A stretch of 64,000 nt of DNA from Flagellimonas abyssi (GCF_019457905.1 NZ_JAHZSV010000003.1:186001-250000); one strand, 5' to 3'. Counted from the first letter of the stretch, positions 51,904 to 61,471 are shown. The notes: generated by a model not told the origin, from the letters alone. Program-made: numbers and translations.

Positions 51904-53512
51904 AAAGCAGGTTTTGATTCCCGTTTTGGCGGTTGTGGTCTTGGTAGGGGCCAGTAGCTTTAAAAGCGACTTTTTTGAAATCGCCAAACAGATAGAAATT
52001 TTTACCACCCTCTTCAAGGAGCTCAACATGAACTATGTGGACGAGACCAATCCCGCAGAATTGATGGATTCCGCCATAAAAAACATGTTGGGAGAGCTAG
52101 ATCCCTATACGCAGTTTTTGAATGAGCAGGATGTAGAATCCTTTAAAATCAACAACGCTGGGGAATACTCAGGTATAGGTGCCCTTGTCCGCTCATATGA
52201 AAATAAATTGTTGGTCGTAGAACCGTATCAAGGGTATGCAGCCGACAAAGCTGGATTAAGGGCCGGGGACGAGATTATTAAAATTGGGGAGACTGTGGTC
52301 GCTGATTTCGACGATAACGCCGGAGAGCTGCTCAAAGGGGCCAACAACTCTACTGTTGAGGTTACTTTTTTGCGACAGGGAGAAACCAAAACCACCACCA
52401 TCACCAGAGGTGGCGTGGAGGTAGATGCCGTTCCGTTTTATGATATGATCGATGATAAAACCGGATATATTGTTTTATCCCGTTTTAACCAAAAAGCATC
52501 CAAGCAAACACAATCTGCTTTACAGGACCTTAAGGGACGTGGTGCCGAGAGGTTGATCCTTGATCTTAGGGGAAATCCGGGCGGGCTATTGTCCGAGGCC
52601 ATCAACGTTACAAATCTATTTGTTCCGAAAGGAGAACTTATCGTTACGACAAAATCCAAGGTCAAAAAATTCAATCAGGAATACAGGACCCGGAACAAGC
52701 CGGAAGATGAAGAAATCCCGTTGGTGGTACTCGTCAACGGAAAAAGTGCTTCGGCGAGTGAGATTGTTTCGGGCGGACTACAAGATTTGGATCGGGCGGT
52801 AATTATAGGTGCAAGGAGTTTTGGCAAAGGGTTGGTACAACGCCCGCTCAAACTAACTTATGGTACGCAATTAAAGGTAACCATTTCCAGATATTACACC
52901 CCTTCGGGCAGATGTATACAATCCTTGGATTATTGGAACAGGGATGAGCAAGGAAATGCCGTTCGCAATACAACGTTCAATGAATTCACCACCAGAAACG
53001 GAAGAAAGGTCTGGGATGGCGGGGGCGTAATGCCCGATATCACCATCGAATCCTTAAAAACAAATTCGTTGATCGACGCTTTGGAATCCAACAATATCGT
53101 TTTTGATTTTGCCACAGAATATTTTTACGATCACAGTTTTGATTCTGTGGACAACTTTAGCTTTTCAAGCTCGGATTATAGTGCTTTCAAGGCCTATGCC
53201 GCAGAACAGAACTTCTCTTACCAGACAAAAACCGAACAAGTCTTGGAAGAAACCATCAATGGAGACGACACCTTATTGGGTGCCGATGTACAGGAAAAGT
53301 ACAAGGACCTTCTCCTAGCGATAAATAGGGGAAAGATAAATGCATTGGATACCTATAAAGATGAAATCCAAAAGAATTTGGAGGATGAAATCATTACCAG
53401 GTATTTTTACAGGGAAGGTCTTTACAGGTATTATCTAAAACACGATGATGCAATTCTAACCGCAAAAGAACTATTGGCAGACAACACTAAATATTCCAAT
53501 ATTTTAAAGTAA
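51887..53512 (+). CDS. S41 family C-terminal processing peptidase
   Basis: This 541-residue protein has a signal/anchor (VLIPVLAVVVLVGASSF). A PDZ domain (about 85-170: SGIGALVRSYENKLLVVEPY... AGLRAGDEIIKIG) and the S41 protease domain follow. The Ser nucleophile lies in GKSASASEIVSGG and the Lys in GARSFGKGLVQRP. It degrades or trims envelope proteins in the periplasm. The C-terminal ~150 residues are helical. The gene overlaps rnpA by 17 bp, a conserved neighbourhood in this family. Confidence 0.96.
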   Translation: MKRLIRKQVLIPVLAVVVLVGASSFKSDFFEIAKQIEIFTTLFKELNMNYVDETNPAELMDSAIKNMLGELDPYTQFLNEQDVESFKINNAGEYSGIGALVRSYENKLLVVEPYQGYAADKAGLRAGDEIIKIGETVVADFDDNAGELLKGANNSTVEVTFLRQGETKTTTITRGGVEVDAVPFYDMIDDKTGYIVLSRFNQKASKQTQSALQDLKGRGAERLILDLRGNPGGLLSEAINVTNLFVPKGELIVTTKSKVKKFNQEYRTRNKPEDEEIPLVVLVNGKSASASEIVSGGLQDLDRAVIIGARSFGKGLVQRPLKLTYGTQLKVTISRYYTPSGRCIQSLDYWNRDEQGNAVRNTTFNEFTTRNGRKVWDGGGVMPDITIESLKTNSLIDALESNNIVFDFATEYFYDHSFDSVDNFSFSSSDYSAFKAYAAEQNFSYQTKTEQVLEETINGDDTLLGADVQEKYKDLLLAINRGKINALDTYKDEIQKNLEDEIITRYFYREGLYRYYLKHDDAILTAKELLADNTKYSNILK

Positions 53513-53779
53513 AAAGTGCCTTTTACCAAATATCCTTATCAAGGCCAAAATATCGTTCCCAAAAAACAGCTCCATTGTCCCATGATCTCCGTGAAAACAA
53601 CTCTTGAGGCGTTGCCCCGGGGTTTTCAATTTGCATAGGCCTTAAAGGGGTTGTCTTTTAATGCCTTCCTTTACCCATAATTTTGGTGTGGGAACGTTCG
53701 AAATTCGGGGTCAAGGCCCATTTCCACAAATTTGTACGGCAATCCCTCACAAAAAAGGGAATTAATTCTATTTTTGGGC

Positions 53780-55027
53780 ATGCAACAACTTAAGGTCTGT
53801 GAACTTTTTGCGGGTGTTGGCGGCTTTCGCCTAGGATTGGAAAACACGGAACACTACAAAGTGGTGTGGAGCAACCAATGGGAGCCTTCCACAAAAATGC
53901 AGCACGCTTCTTTGGTCTATGAAGCACGTTTTGGGGCGGAAAGCCATTCCAATTCCAATATTGAAACCGTCAAAACCAAAGAAATTCCCGACCATGATGT
54001 TCTTGTTGGTGGATTTCCGTGTCAAGACTACTCTGTTGCAACTTCCCTCAAGAATTCCAAGGGTCTTATTGGTAAAAAAGGGGTGCTTTGGTGGTCCATT
54101 CACCGAATTTTGTCCGAGAAAAAAAATAAGCCGAAATATCTTTTTTTGGAAAATGTGGACCGGCTTTTAAAATCGCCCTCTAGCCAAAGAGGAAGGGATT
54201 TTTCTGTTATGCTCCGTAGTTTATCAGATTTGGGCTATGCTGTGGAATGGCGCGTGATAAATGCAGCAGAGTATGGAATGCCCCAGCGCCGAAGGCGCGT
54301 TTTTTTTCTGGCATATTTTAAGGATACGGAAATTTACAAAAAGCTTCAGAAAAACAATCCCTCCAAGTGGATTTTAAAGGAAAGCACTTTTTGTGACGCT
54401 TTTCCTGTTGACCGATCGGCAAAAAATCTGGTTGAATTTGATCTGGAAGAGGATTTGGTAGTGTTGTCCAATAATTTCAATAAGGAACAAGGCCTCTCGC
54501 CATTCCTGAACACAGGAGTTTGTATAAACGGAAAAGTATCTACTCTAAAAACTACGCCATCCTATGATGGAAAAAGGACCGTACTCTCCGATATTTTGAA
54601 AAAAGGTCCTGTTCCTTCCGAATATTACCTTGATGGCGCCGATTTGCCCAAATGGGAATATTTAAAGGGCGCAAAAAAAGAAATACGCAAGACCAGCGCT
54701 GGTTTTGAATACAATTATAGCGAGGGCAGCATGGTTTTCCCCGATGCCCTTGATCAACCTTCCAGAACTATTATAACCGGTGAAGGCGGCAAGTCCCCGT
54801 CCCGGTTTAAGCACGTGGTCCAAACTTCCAAGGGACTGCGAAGACTCTTACCTGTTGAATTGGAACGGTTGAACATGTTTCCAGATGATCATACCAAATT
54901 GGAGGGCATTTCGGATGCCAAGCGTGCTTTTTTTATGGGCAACGCTCTGGTTGTGGGCATTGTGGAAAAATTAGGTGTTTCCCTGTTCCGGAAAATAAAC
55001 GAACTTGAAAAGCAACTTCAAAGCTGA
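53780..55027 (+). CDS. DNA (cytosine-5) methyltransferase, apparently orphan
   Basis: From the ATG at 53780 this is a 415-residue protein with C5-methyltransferase motifs in order: LFAGVGGFRLGL (I), GGFPCQDYSVA with catalytic Cys81 (IV), FLENVDRLL (VI), MPQRRRRVFFLAY (VIII) and MGNALVVGIVEK (X). The target-recognition region (about 230-330) is unassigned. No restriction endonuclease gene is adjacent, so it may be a solitary methylase or a leftover of a type II system. It follows 267 bp after the S41 gene. The alternative ATG at 53732 adds 16 residues without homology. Confidence 0.93.
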   Translation: MQQLKVCELFAGVGGFRLGLENTEHYKVVWSNQWEPSTKMQHASLVYEARFGAESHSNSNIETVKTKEIPDHDVLVGGFPCQDYSVATSLKNSKGLIGKKGVLWWSIHRILSEKKNKPKYLFLENVDRLLKSPSSQRGRDFSVMLRSLSDLGYAVEWRVINAAEYGMPQRRRRVFFLAYFKDTEIYKKLQKNNPSKWILKESTFCDAFPVDRSAKNLVEFDLEEDLVVLSNNFNKEQGLSPFLNTGVCINGKVSTLKTTPSYDGKRTVLSDILKKGPVPSEYYLDGADLPKWEYLKGAKKEIRKTSAGFEYNYSEGSMVFPDALDQPSRTIITGEGGKSPSRFKHVVQTSKGLRRLLPVELERLNMFPDDHTKLEGISDAKRAFFMGNALVVGIVEKLGVSLFRKINELEKQLQS

Positions 55028-55138
55028 AAAACCTGTGAATCTTATTCTAAAATTGGATTTTTTGGAGCAGATTGGCGTGGCGTTTAATCAATTGATGTTG
55101 TCATTCTTTCTATGTACTTATTAATCTTTTGAAGAATA

Positions 55139-55165
55139 ACACCCCTATGGTCCCCTTGAGGGGAC
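55139..55165. repeat. palindromic repeat copy, intergenic
   Basis: Second copy of the element in rnpA (24 of 27 identical); core GTCCCCT-TG-AGGGGAC (55150-55165). It lies between convergent genes, where it could end transcription from either side. Confidence 0.75.
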
Positions 55166-55170
55166 AATTA

Positions 55171-55611
55171 TTAACCCTTTAGCATTCTTTTGTGTGGAAT
55201 GCCATCTTCCAAATATTCTTCCCCAGTGGCATTAAAACCTAATTCCGTATAAAATTTTAAGAGATAGGATTGTGCGGATATTTCTATGGATTTATCGGGA
55301 AACCTTTGGTTTATAGCTGCCAATGAGGCTTGCATAATCTGTTTGCCCAATCCATATTTTCGTTGTTCTTGGCTTACCACTACCCTGCCAATACTTACGT
55401 TGTCAAAATAATCACCTGGTTTAAAAATCCGGGTATAGGCAACAACCCCGTTATCTTTAATTCCCATGACATGGAGCGCTTTTTGGTCCTTGTTGTCCAC
55501 ATCTTGGTATACACAATCTTGTTCCACTACAAAAACCTCGCTACGCAGTCGTAGAATTTGGTAAAGTTCTTTGGTAGAAAGCTCATCAAAAGTTTTAACG
55601 GATACTTGCAT
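55171..55611 (-). CDS. GNAT family N-acetyltransferase (ElaA-like)
   Basis: This 146-residue protein has the ElaA pattern: STKELYQILRLRSEVFVVEQ near the start, SIGRVVVSQEQRKYGLGKQIM (the acetyl-CoA loop with RxxGxG-like R-K-Y-G-L-G) and SYLLKFYTELGFNATGEEY. The acceptor is unknown. It shares a boundary base with the CDF gene downstream in sequence (ends at 55611 where the other begins), both on the minus strand. Confidence 0.93.
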   Translation of the reverse strand: MQVSVKTFDELSTKELYQILRLRSEVFVVEQDCVYQDVDNKDQKALHVMGIKDNGVVAYTRIFKPGDYFDNVSIGRVVVSQEQRKYGLGKQIMQASLAAINQRFPDKSIEISAQSYLLKFYTELGFNATGEEYLEDGIPHKRMLKG

Positions 55612-56540
55612 TAATCTTGGACTATTACGCTTTTGGAATCACACTTATCAAACTCGGGCTGTATGTTGACATGGTTTATGCCATGTTCATGGTAGACATG
55701 TTCCTCAATTTTTTCAAGGATCTCATCAAACTCGGAAAGGCGGATATCATTTTTAAAGTCGATATGGGCCTCCATGTGCACTTCATCTTCATTGAGCTGC
55801 CATATATGCACATGGTGCACATTTTTCACCGGTTCTATGGTACAGATGGATTCCACAATGTCCTGGATTACCACTGATTTTGGGGTGAAAAGCATTAATA
55901 CCTTGGTGGAATCCTTCAATAGGTCATATCCCATATAGATCAAATAGACACCTATGATCATGGTAAGGATGGCATCTACCCAATAAATTTGGAAATATTT
56001 CATCAAAATACCTCCTATCAATACGGCCACCGATGCCATCATATCGGTAAGTAGGTGCAAATAAGCGGATTTCATGTTCATATTGTCCTCCGAATCTTTT
56101 TTTAGGAGCAATACGCTAAAACCATTGCCCGCAATGGCTATCAAAGCGAGCCAAATTACCAAGTTGGATTCTATTTCCTGTGGTTCCATCAACCGTTCAA
56201 CAGCTTCCTTCATTAAAATTATGGCCACGACCACCAAGGTCGCTGCATTGATAAACGCAGCCAAAATTTCCGCACGCTTGTATCCAAAGGTCTTTAGATT
56301 GGATGCCTTTTTCTTTCCCAACCGCCTTGCAACATAACTTATAATCAAGCTAAGTACATCACTAAAATTATGGAGCGCGTCGGACAACAGCGCCAAACTT
56401 CCTGAAAGGAGACCTCCTATAATCTGTGCCAATGTAATCCCAATGTTGAGAAAAATAGAGATAAGGAGATTTCTTCCCTTTAGATCGGGATGTGCGTGCG
56501 AATGTGAATGTGAATGTCCGTGGTGATGATGGTGGCCCAT
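55611..56540 (-). CDS. cation diffusion facilitator exporter (CzcD/ZitB-like)
   Basis: This 309-residue protein has an N-terminal His-rich tail (HHHHHGHSHSHSHAH). Six transmembrane helices with the paired metal-binding motifs ALHNFSDVLSL (helix 2) and LHLLTDMMASV (helix 5) follow, then a C-terminal cytoplasmic domain (HVHIWQLNEDEVHMEAHI). It exports Zn2+, Co2+ or Cd2+ in exchange for protons. It is transcribed between rpiB and the GNAT gene. Confidence 0.95.
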   Translation of the reverse strand: MGHHHHHGHSHSHSHAHPDLKGRNLLISIFLNIGITLAQIIGGLLSGSLALLSDALHNFSDVLSLIISYVARRLGKKKASNLKTFGYKRAEILAAFINAATLVVVAIILMKEAVERLMEPQEIESNLVIWLALIAIAGNGFSVLLLKKDSEDNMNMKSAYLHLLTDMMASVAVLIGGILMKYFQIYWVDAILTMIIGVYLIYMGYDLLKDSTKVLMLFTPKSVVIQDIVESICTIEPVKNVHHVHIWQLNEDEVHMEAHIDFKNDIRLSEFDEILEKIEEHVYHEHGINHVNIQPEFDKCDSKSVIVQD

Positions 56541-56545
56541 AGAAC

Positions 56546-56977
56546 TTAACTACAAGGAATTTTTTCGATTCTACGTTCGTGCCTGCCCCCTTGAAACTCT
56601 GTTTTCAAAAACGTTTCCACCATATCCAAGGCTTGGGGAAGTGCTATAAATCGTGCCGGTAAACTTAAAATGTTGGCATCATTGTGCTCCCTGGCCAATT
56701 GGGTAATCTCTTTGTTCCAGCACAGGGCGCCCCTAACACCTTGGTGTTTATTTATGGTCATCGTGGCCCCGTTGCCGCTACCGCATATAACAATGCCGAA
56801 ATCTACCTTCCCTTCTTCCACATCCTTTGCTACGGGATGGGTAAAATCCGGATAGTCAACACTATCGGTTCCATCGGTTCCGTAGTTGACAACTTCTATT
56901 CCCTTAGATTTCAACAGACCGATAATGGCAAGTTTGTAATCGGTTCCCGCGTGGTCGTTTCCTATGGCAATTTTCAT
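56546..56977 (-). CDS. rpiB: ribose-5-phosphate isomerase B
   Basis: From the ATG at 56977 this is a 143-residue protein of normal length. It has MKIAIGNDHAGTDYKLAI, the catalytic Cys in ICGSGNGATMTINKHQGVR, and the HNDANILSLPARF segment. It interconverts ribose-5-phosphate and ribulose-5-phosphate in the pentose phosphate pathway. The ATG ten codons upstream (57007) adds residues outside the family. Confidence 0.96.
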   Translation of the reverse strand: MKIAIGNDHAGTDYKLAIIGLLKSKGIEVVNYGTDGTDSVDYPDFTHPVAKDVEEGKVDFGIVICGSGNGATMTINKHQGVRGALCWNKEITQLAREHNDANILSLPARFIALPQALDMVETFLKTEFQGGRHERRIEKIPCS

Positions 56978-57007
56978 GGTTATAGTATTAAAATGGGTAC
57001 ATAGCAA

Positions 57008-57571
57008 AGGTACAACATCTTTTCATGTTCCGTTGTTTATAAAAATGATGGGATTTTTGCATTGGGTTAAAAAACAACCAATTAACAATAACACCATTTT
57101 GTTAATTATTTACACAAAACTTCTGGTAACGAAATTTTGTAATTCAAGAAAATCGATCAGTAGGAATAATTATTTAATGTTGCGTTGATATTCGATTAAA
57201 AATTAATCAACCAATATCAAGAACTTTTTTACGGTAATTAACATTAAAAACACATTAACTTTTCAATAAATTGATGTTGATAACGGTTATTAAAAACTGT
57301 GTACAAAAAATCTAATCGTTTGATTTTTAAATTTCTTGTGGTCTTACAAATTGTGAACAAACTATTTTGATCGTTCAAAGCAACTTTTTTGAAAGAATTT
57401 TATTCCACATTTCAACGATCCATCATAACCATCATTTTAATTAAATTTTAAAAAGAAGAAAAAATATAATATTGATTATTGTTGATAAAGTTGACTTTGT
57501 TTGAGATTACTCTTCCTTTCCTTGTTGGTCAAGGATTATAATTCGTATTTTTCAAAAAAATAAGGACGTTA
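57008..57571. other. AT-rich spacer between rpiB and rnr, candidate replication origin
   Basis: A 564-bp, strongly AT-rich region between two divergent genes, without coding potential. It contains two TTATCAACA DnaA-box-type sites on the minus strand (57275-57283 and 57480-57488), plus weaker relatives (TTGTACACA at about 57299-57307, TTATTCCACA at 57399-57408). No dnaA gene is near. The divergence of flanking genes fits an origin, but this remains a hypothesis. Confidence 0.35.
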
Positions 57572-59755
57572 ATGTCAAAGAAAAAGAAGAGAGCTGGTAG
57601 TCAGCGAAAGAATGAAATTACGAAGGGCATTTTCACCGTACTGGAAAAGGAACCATCTAAAAGCTTCAATTATAAGCAAATAGCATCAAAACTCGGAATA
57701 GACGATACACAGGACCGAAACCTTTTGATCAAACGTTTGGGACAGTTAAAGGCGAGTGAACGTATTTTGGAGCCCGAACGGGGCAAGTATCAAAAGAAGC
57801 GATCACTTCATACGTATTACACGGGTAGGGTGGATTTGACCACAAGTGGCAACGCCTATATCATTGTGGATGAACTGGAAGACGACATCTTTGTACAGAA
57901 CAATAATTTGAACAGGGCCTTTCATGGGGATACGGTCGAGGTTTTTATCAAACCAAGACGTAAGAGCAAAAAAATGGAAGGTGAAATTTCCAAGGTACTC
58001 GAGCGCAAGAAGACCTCTTATGTAGGTATTGTGGACAAGCAGAAAAGTTTTGCTTTTGTTCGTCCTACCGATTCCAGGATGTATACCGATATTTTTGTCC
58101 CACCGGAAAAATTGAAAAAGGCGAACGATGGCGACAAGGTATTGGTCAATATGGGTGATTGGCCGGATGATACCGATTCTCCATACGGGGAAATTGTGGA
58201 AGTACTGGGACGCCCCGGGGAACACAACACCGAGATACATTCCATTTTGGCCGAATACGGTTTACCGCATGAGTTTCCTTATGAGGTAGAACAGTTTGCC
58301 AAAACATTGGATACCAGTATAAAGGAATCGGAAATTGCCAAGCGAAGGGATATGCGCGATGTGCTTACCTTTACCATAGATCCAAAGGATGCCAAGGATT
58401 TTGACGATGCCCTTTCCTTCCAGAAATTGGAGAATGGCAATTATGAAATAGGAATCCATATAGCCGATGTATCACACTATGTTCAGCCGGATACCATTTT
58501 GGAGGACGAAGCCTACGATAGGGCCACATCGGTATATTTGGTGGACCGTGTGGTTCCCATGTTACCGGAGGTACTGTCCAACATGGCCTGTTCCCTTCGA
58601 CCCAACGAGGAGAAGTATACCTTCTCTGCGGTTTTCGAAATGGACGACAATGCCAAATTGGTCAATCAATGGTTTGGCAGGACCGCCATTAATTCGAACG
58701 AACGTTTTGCCTACGAAGAGGCTCAGCACATTATTGAAACCGAGCAAAACAAGATTCCAAAAGAGATATCCATTCGCGAAAACGCTTATTCGGTATCTGA
58801 TGATGTTGTGGATGCCGTTCTCACTTTTGATCGGTTGGCAAAGATCATGAGGCAGGCCCGAATGGACGCCGGAGCCATTTCTTTTGATAAGATAGAGGTC
58901 AAGTTCCATTTGTCCGAAGACAATGAGCCTGTCGGTGTTTTCTTTAAAGAAGCAAAGGACGCCAACAAATTGATCGAGGAATTTATGCTCCTGGCCAATA
59001 GAAAGGTTGCCGAGTTTATAGGAAAACAGAAAAAAACGTTTGTGTACCGGGTGCACGACAAGCCGGACGAGGACAAATTAATGGCCCTCAACGGTGTTAT
59101 TTCCAGATTCGGACACAGTATAAACCTAAAGGACAGTAAGACCATTAACCAGTCCCTAAACAAGTTGTTGGAGGACGTAAAGGGCAAGAAAGAACAAAAC
59201 TTGGTGGATACCTTGGCCATCCGTAGTATGAGCAAGGCCATTTATACCACGGAAAATATTGGGCACTACGGACTGGGATTTGACTACTATACCCATTTTA
59301 CTTCACCCATACGGCGTTATCCGGATGTAATGGTCCACCGCTTGCTACAACATTATCTGGATAAGGAAAAAGCACCAAAAGCCACCGTATACGAAGAAAA
59401 GTGCAAGCATTCCTCCGATATGGAACTATTGGCGGCCAATGCGGAGCGGGATTCCATCAAGTACATGCAGATCAAGTTTATGGAGGACCACAAGGACCAG
59501 GAATTCCTTGGTGTGATTTCCGGCGTTACCGAGTGGGGCATATATGTAGAGATTGTTGAGAACAAATGTGAGGGCATGGTACGTATCCGCGATATTAAAG
59601 ATGATTACTATATTTTTGATGAACGCCAGTATGCCATAGTGGGAGAGCGAACCAAACGGATGTATCAGTTGGGAGACGAGGTTTACGTAATGGTGAAAAA
59701 CACTGATTTGGTAAAAAGGCATCTCGACTTTTCGTTGATCGGTAAAAAGAAATAA
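57572..59755 (+). CDS. rnr: ribonuclease R
   Basis: This 727-residue protein has an N-terminal helix-turn-helix region (ITKGIFTVLEKEPSKSFNYK), two cold-shock domains, and the RNB catalytic domain with the Asp cluster TIDPKDAKDFDDALSF. Substrate residues DRATSVYLVDRVVPMLPE follow, with a terminal S1 domain (GVISGVTEWGIYVEIVENKC). It degrades structured RNA 3' to 5'. The N-terminus is rich in lysine (SKKKKRAGSQRK), common in this group. Promoter sequences must lie in the AT-rich spacer upstream. Confidence 0.97.
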   Translation: MSKKKKRAGSQRKNEITKGIFTVLEKEPSKSFNYKQIASKLGIDDTQDRNLLIKRLGQLKASERILEPERGKYQKKRSLHTYYTGRVDLTTSGNAYIIVDELEDDIFVQNNNLNRAFHGDTVEVFIKPRRKSKKMEGEISKVLERKKTSYVGIVDKQKSFAFVRPTDSRMYTDIFVPPEKLKKANDGDKVLVNMGDWPDDTDSPYGEIVEVLGRPGEHNTEIHSILAEYGLPHEFPYEVEQFAKTLDTSIKESEIAKRRDMRDVLTFTIDPKDAKDFDDALSFQKLENGNYEIGIHIADVSHYVQPDTILEDEAYDRATSVYLVDRVVPMLPEVLSNMACSLRPNEEKYTFSAVFEMDDNAKLVNQWFGRTAINSNERFAYEEAQHIIETEQNKIPKEISIRENAYSVSDDVVDAVLTFDRLAKIMRQARMDAGAISFDKIEVKFHLSEDNEPVGVFFKEAKDANKLIEEFMLLANRKVAEFIGKQKKTFVYRVHDKPDEDKLMALNGVISRFGHSINLKDSKTINQSLNKLLEDVKGKKEQNLVDTLAIRSMSKAIYTTENIGHYGLGFDYYTHFTSPIRRYPDVMVHRLLQHYLDKEKAPKATVYEEKCKHSSDMELLAANAERDSIKYMQIKFMEDHKDQEFLGVISGVTEWGIYVEIVENKCEGMVRIRDIKDDYYIFDERQYAIVGERTKRMYQLGDEVYVMVKNTDLVKRHLDFSLIGKKK

Positions 59756-59807
59756 TACTATTTTGGAATAAAGTTTGTTATCCTATTGAGAACCAAATTT
59801 TTATAAC

Positions 59808-60488
59808 ATGAGAATTATTACGATTGTTATTTTGTTCCTATCCCTTCAATATATTGAGGCCCAGGATGCTACCATAACCCAAAACCTACAAAAGTTTACC
59901 GAAGTAAAGGGTTTTGATGGTATTTCCATCAACTTGATACGATCAAATGAAAACAAAGCGGTGATTACTGGTGCAAATACCACCAATGTGGCCATTGTCA
60001 ATAATGAAGGTATTTTGAAAATCCGAATGGAAATCGTTAAAATATTCAGTGGATATAGAACCTATGTAGATCTTTATCACTCTGAAGAATTAGTGGTTAT
60101 AGATGTAAACGAGGATGCAAGAATTTCTTCCGATGATACCTATGTGCAAAAAGTCTTGGAACTTAAGGCACAGGAGGGCGGGGAGCTGGAAATCAATTGT
60201 GAGGTAGACCAGCTGTTGATAAAAGCGGTTTCCGGCGGTAAAATTTTTGCTGGGGGCTTTTCCAATAACCAAGATGTGATCATCAATACCGGTGGTGAAT
60301 ACAGCGGAAGAAACTTTAAAACAAAGTTTACCACCATTAACGTCAATGCAGGTGGCAATGCCGAAATTTATGCATCGGACTACGTAAAGGCCAATGTAAA
60401 GGCCGGTGGCGAAGTACTGGTATATGGTGATCCGAAGAAAATGGACGAGCAGACCCTTTTTGGTGGAAAAATAAAAAGAGTGAATTAA
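59808..60488 (+). CDS. head GIN domain (DUF2807) secreted protein
   Basis: This 226-residue protein has a signal peptide (IVILFLSLQYIEAQ). Repetitive beta structure follows: FDGISINLIRSNENKAVITG, then a right-handed-helix-like run with regularly spaced G-G and N-A-G-G turns (INTGGEYSGRNFKTKFTTI, VNAGGNAEIYASDYVKANV, KAGGEVLVYG). This is the DUF2807 pattern of Bacteroidota. Function unknown; it may be an envelope adhesin-like fold. It is co-directional with lysE-like downstream by 2 bp. Confidence 0.85.
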   Translation: MRIITIVILFLSLQYIEAQDATITQNLQKFTEVKGFDGISINLIRSNENKAVITGANTTNVAIVNNEGILKIRMEIVKIFSGYRTYVDLYHSEELVVIDVNEDARISSDDTYVQKVLELKAQEGGELEINCEVDQLLIKAVSGGKIFAGGFSNNQDVIINTGGEYSGRNFKTKFTTINVNAGGNAEIYASDYVKANVKAGGEVLVYGDPKKMDEQTLFGGKIKRVN

Positions 60489-60490
60489 AA

Positions 60491-61153
60491 ATGATTGATG
60501 ATATCCAAGCTGCGATCCCTTTGGGATTTCTATTGAGCTTTATGATCGGACCTGTTTTCTTTGTTTTGTTGGAAACGAGTGCCACAAAAGGTTTCAGGGC
60601 GGGAGTAAGTTTGGATATAGGGGTAATTTTGGCCGATATTGTTTTTTTGCTCATTGCCTATTTCAGCAGTTTTCAGTTATTGGAGAATTTGAGCAACGAA
60701 CCTGGATTGTTTGTTTTTGGGGGGATGATCTTATTGGTCTACGGAATTTTTCTTTTTGTAAAGAAGGCCAAGAAAAAGACCAATGTCAGGGCATCTAAGG
60801 GTACTTATTTTGGACTGTTGGCAAAGGGATTTCTTTTGAATTTTATAAATATCGGCGTATTGGCATTTTGGTTGGGGCTTATTATCGTTGTCGGACCCAG
60901 TTTGGAGAACAATCCCAATAGAATGATGGTATTTTTCGGTACCGTGTTGGTAGTCTATTTTGCAACCGACCTGATTAAGATTATTTTGGCCAAACAGTTA
61001 AAAAAGTACTTGACCCAAGAACGTATCGTTTTGATTAAAAAGGGATTGGGAATTGTATTGATCATTTGTGGTATCGTATTGATAAGCAAGGGTTTTTTAC
61101 CGAGCGACAGGTTTGATCTACAGGAACGTATTGAAAGAATAGAGGATTTATAA
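60491..61153 (+). CDS. LysE/RhtB-type family exporter
   Basis: This 220-residue protein has about six membrane spans (PLGFLLSFMIGPVFFVLLET, VILADIVFLLIAYFSSF, FVFGGMILLVYGIFLFV, FINIGVLAFWLGLIIVVGPS, MVFFGTVLVVYFATDLIKI, GLGIVLIICGIVLISKGFL). The entry motif with GPVFFVLLETSATKGFRAG matches LysE/RhtB amino-acid exporters. The substrate is unknown. A strong terminator follows its stop. Confidence 0.9.
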   Translation: MIDDIQAAIPLGFLLSFMIGPVFFVLLETSATKGFRAGVSLDIGVILADIVFLLIAYFSSFQLLENLSNEPGLFVFGGMILLVYGIFLFVKKAKKKTNVRASKGTYFGLLAKGFLLNFINIGVLAFWLGLIIVVGPSLENNPNRMMVFFGTVLVVYFATDLIKIILAKQLKKYLTQERIVLIKKGLGIVLIICGIVLISKGFLPSDRFDLQERIERIEDL

Positions 61154-61158
61154 AACAA

Positions 61159-61187
61159 AAAAACCCAGCACTTAGTACTGGGTTTTT
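61159..61187 (+). terminator. rho-independent terminator after the LysE gene
   Basis: Ten-base arms AAAAACCCAG (61159-61168) and CTGGGTTTTT (61178-61187) surround a 9-base loop, starting 6 bp after the LysE stop and ending in T5. It also lies just downstream of the minus-strand tRNA-Cys, and the mirror A-run would serve that direction. Confidence 0.85.
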
Positions 61188-61188
61188 G

Positions 61189-61259
61189 AGGCATCGAGCG
61201 GATTCGAACCGCTGTACAAGCTTTTGCAGAGCTCTGCCTAGCCACTCGGCCACGATGCC
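61189..61259 (-). tRNA. tRNA-Cys (GCA)
   Basis: A 71-nt cloverleaf with acceptor GGCATCG/CGATGCC, D arm GCCGAGTGGCTAGGC, anticodon loop CTGCAAA with GCA, T arm AGCGG TTCGAAT CCGCT and discriminator T (U73), the Cys identity base. CCA is not encoded. Confidence 0.96.
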
Positions 61260-61335
61260 AAAGGGATTGCAAAGCTAAAAATATTTTATGAATATCTGGA
61301 TTGAAAATAATCTAAATATTCATTCAATGATTTTG

Positions 61336-61407
61336 AGGCATCGGGTGGACTCGAACCACCATAAAAATCCTTGCGGGACTTTGTCTATCCAATTCGACCA
61401 CAATGCC
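61336..61407 (-). tRNA. second tRNA-Cys-like gene (GCA) with C33
   Basis: A 72-nt cloverleaf with all stems paired: acceptor GGCATTG/CGATGCC, D stem GTC/GAC, anticodon stem AAGTC/GATTT with one G-T pair, T arm GGTGG TTCGAGT CCACC, discriminator T. The loop CCGCAAG gives anticodon GCA but has C at position 33 where U is nearly universal. It lies 76 bp from the normal tRNA-Cys, on the same strand. It may be a diverged duplicate, a specialised tRNA or a pseudo-tRNA. Confidence 0.7.
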
Positions 61408-61471
61408 GTTTAGAATGATAAAAGCAAAAATATAAAAACATAATTTTATTCAATGCTTAATTATCAGCGGT

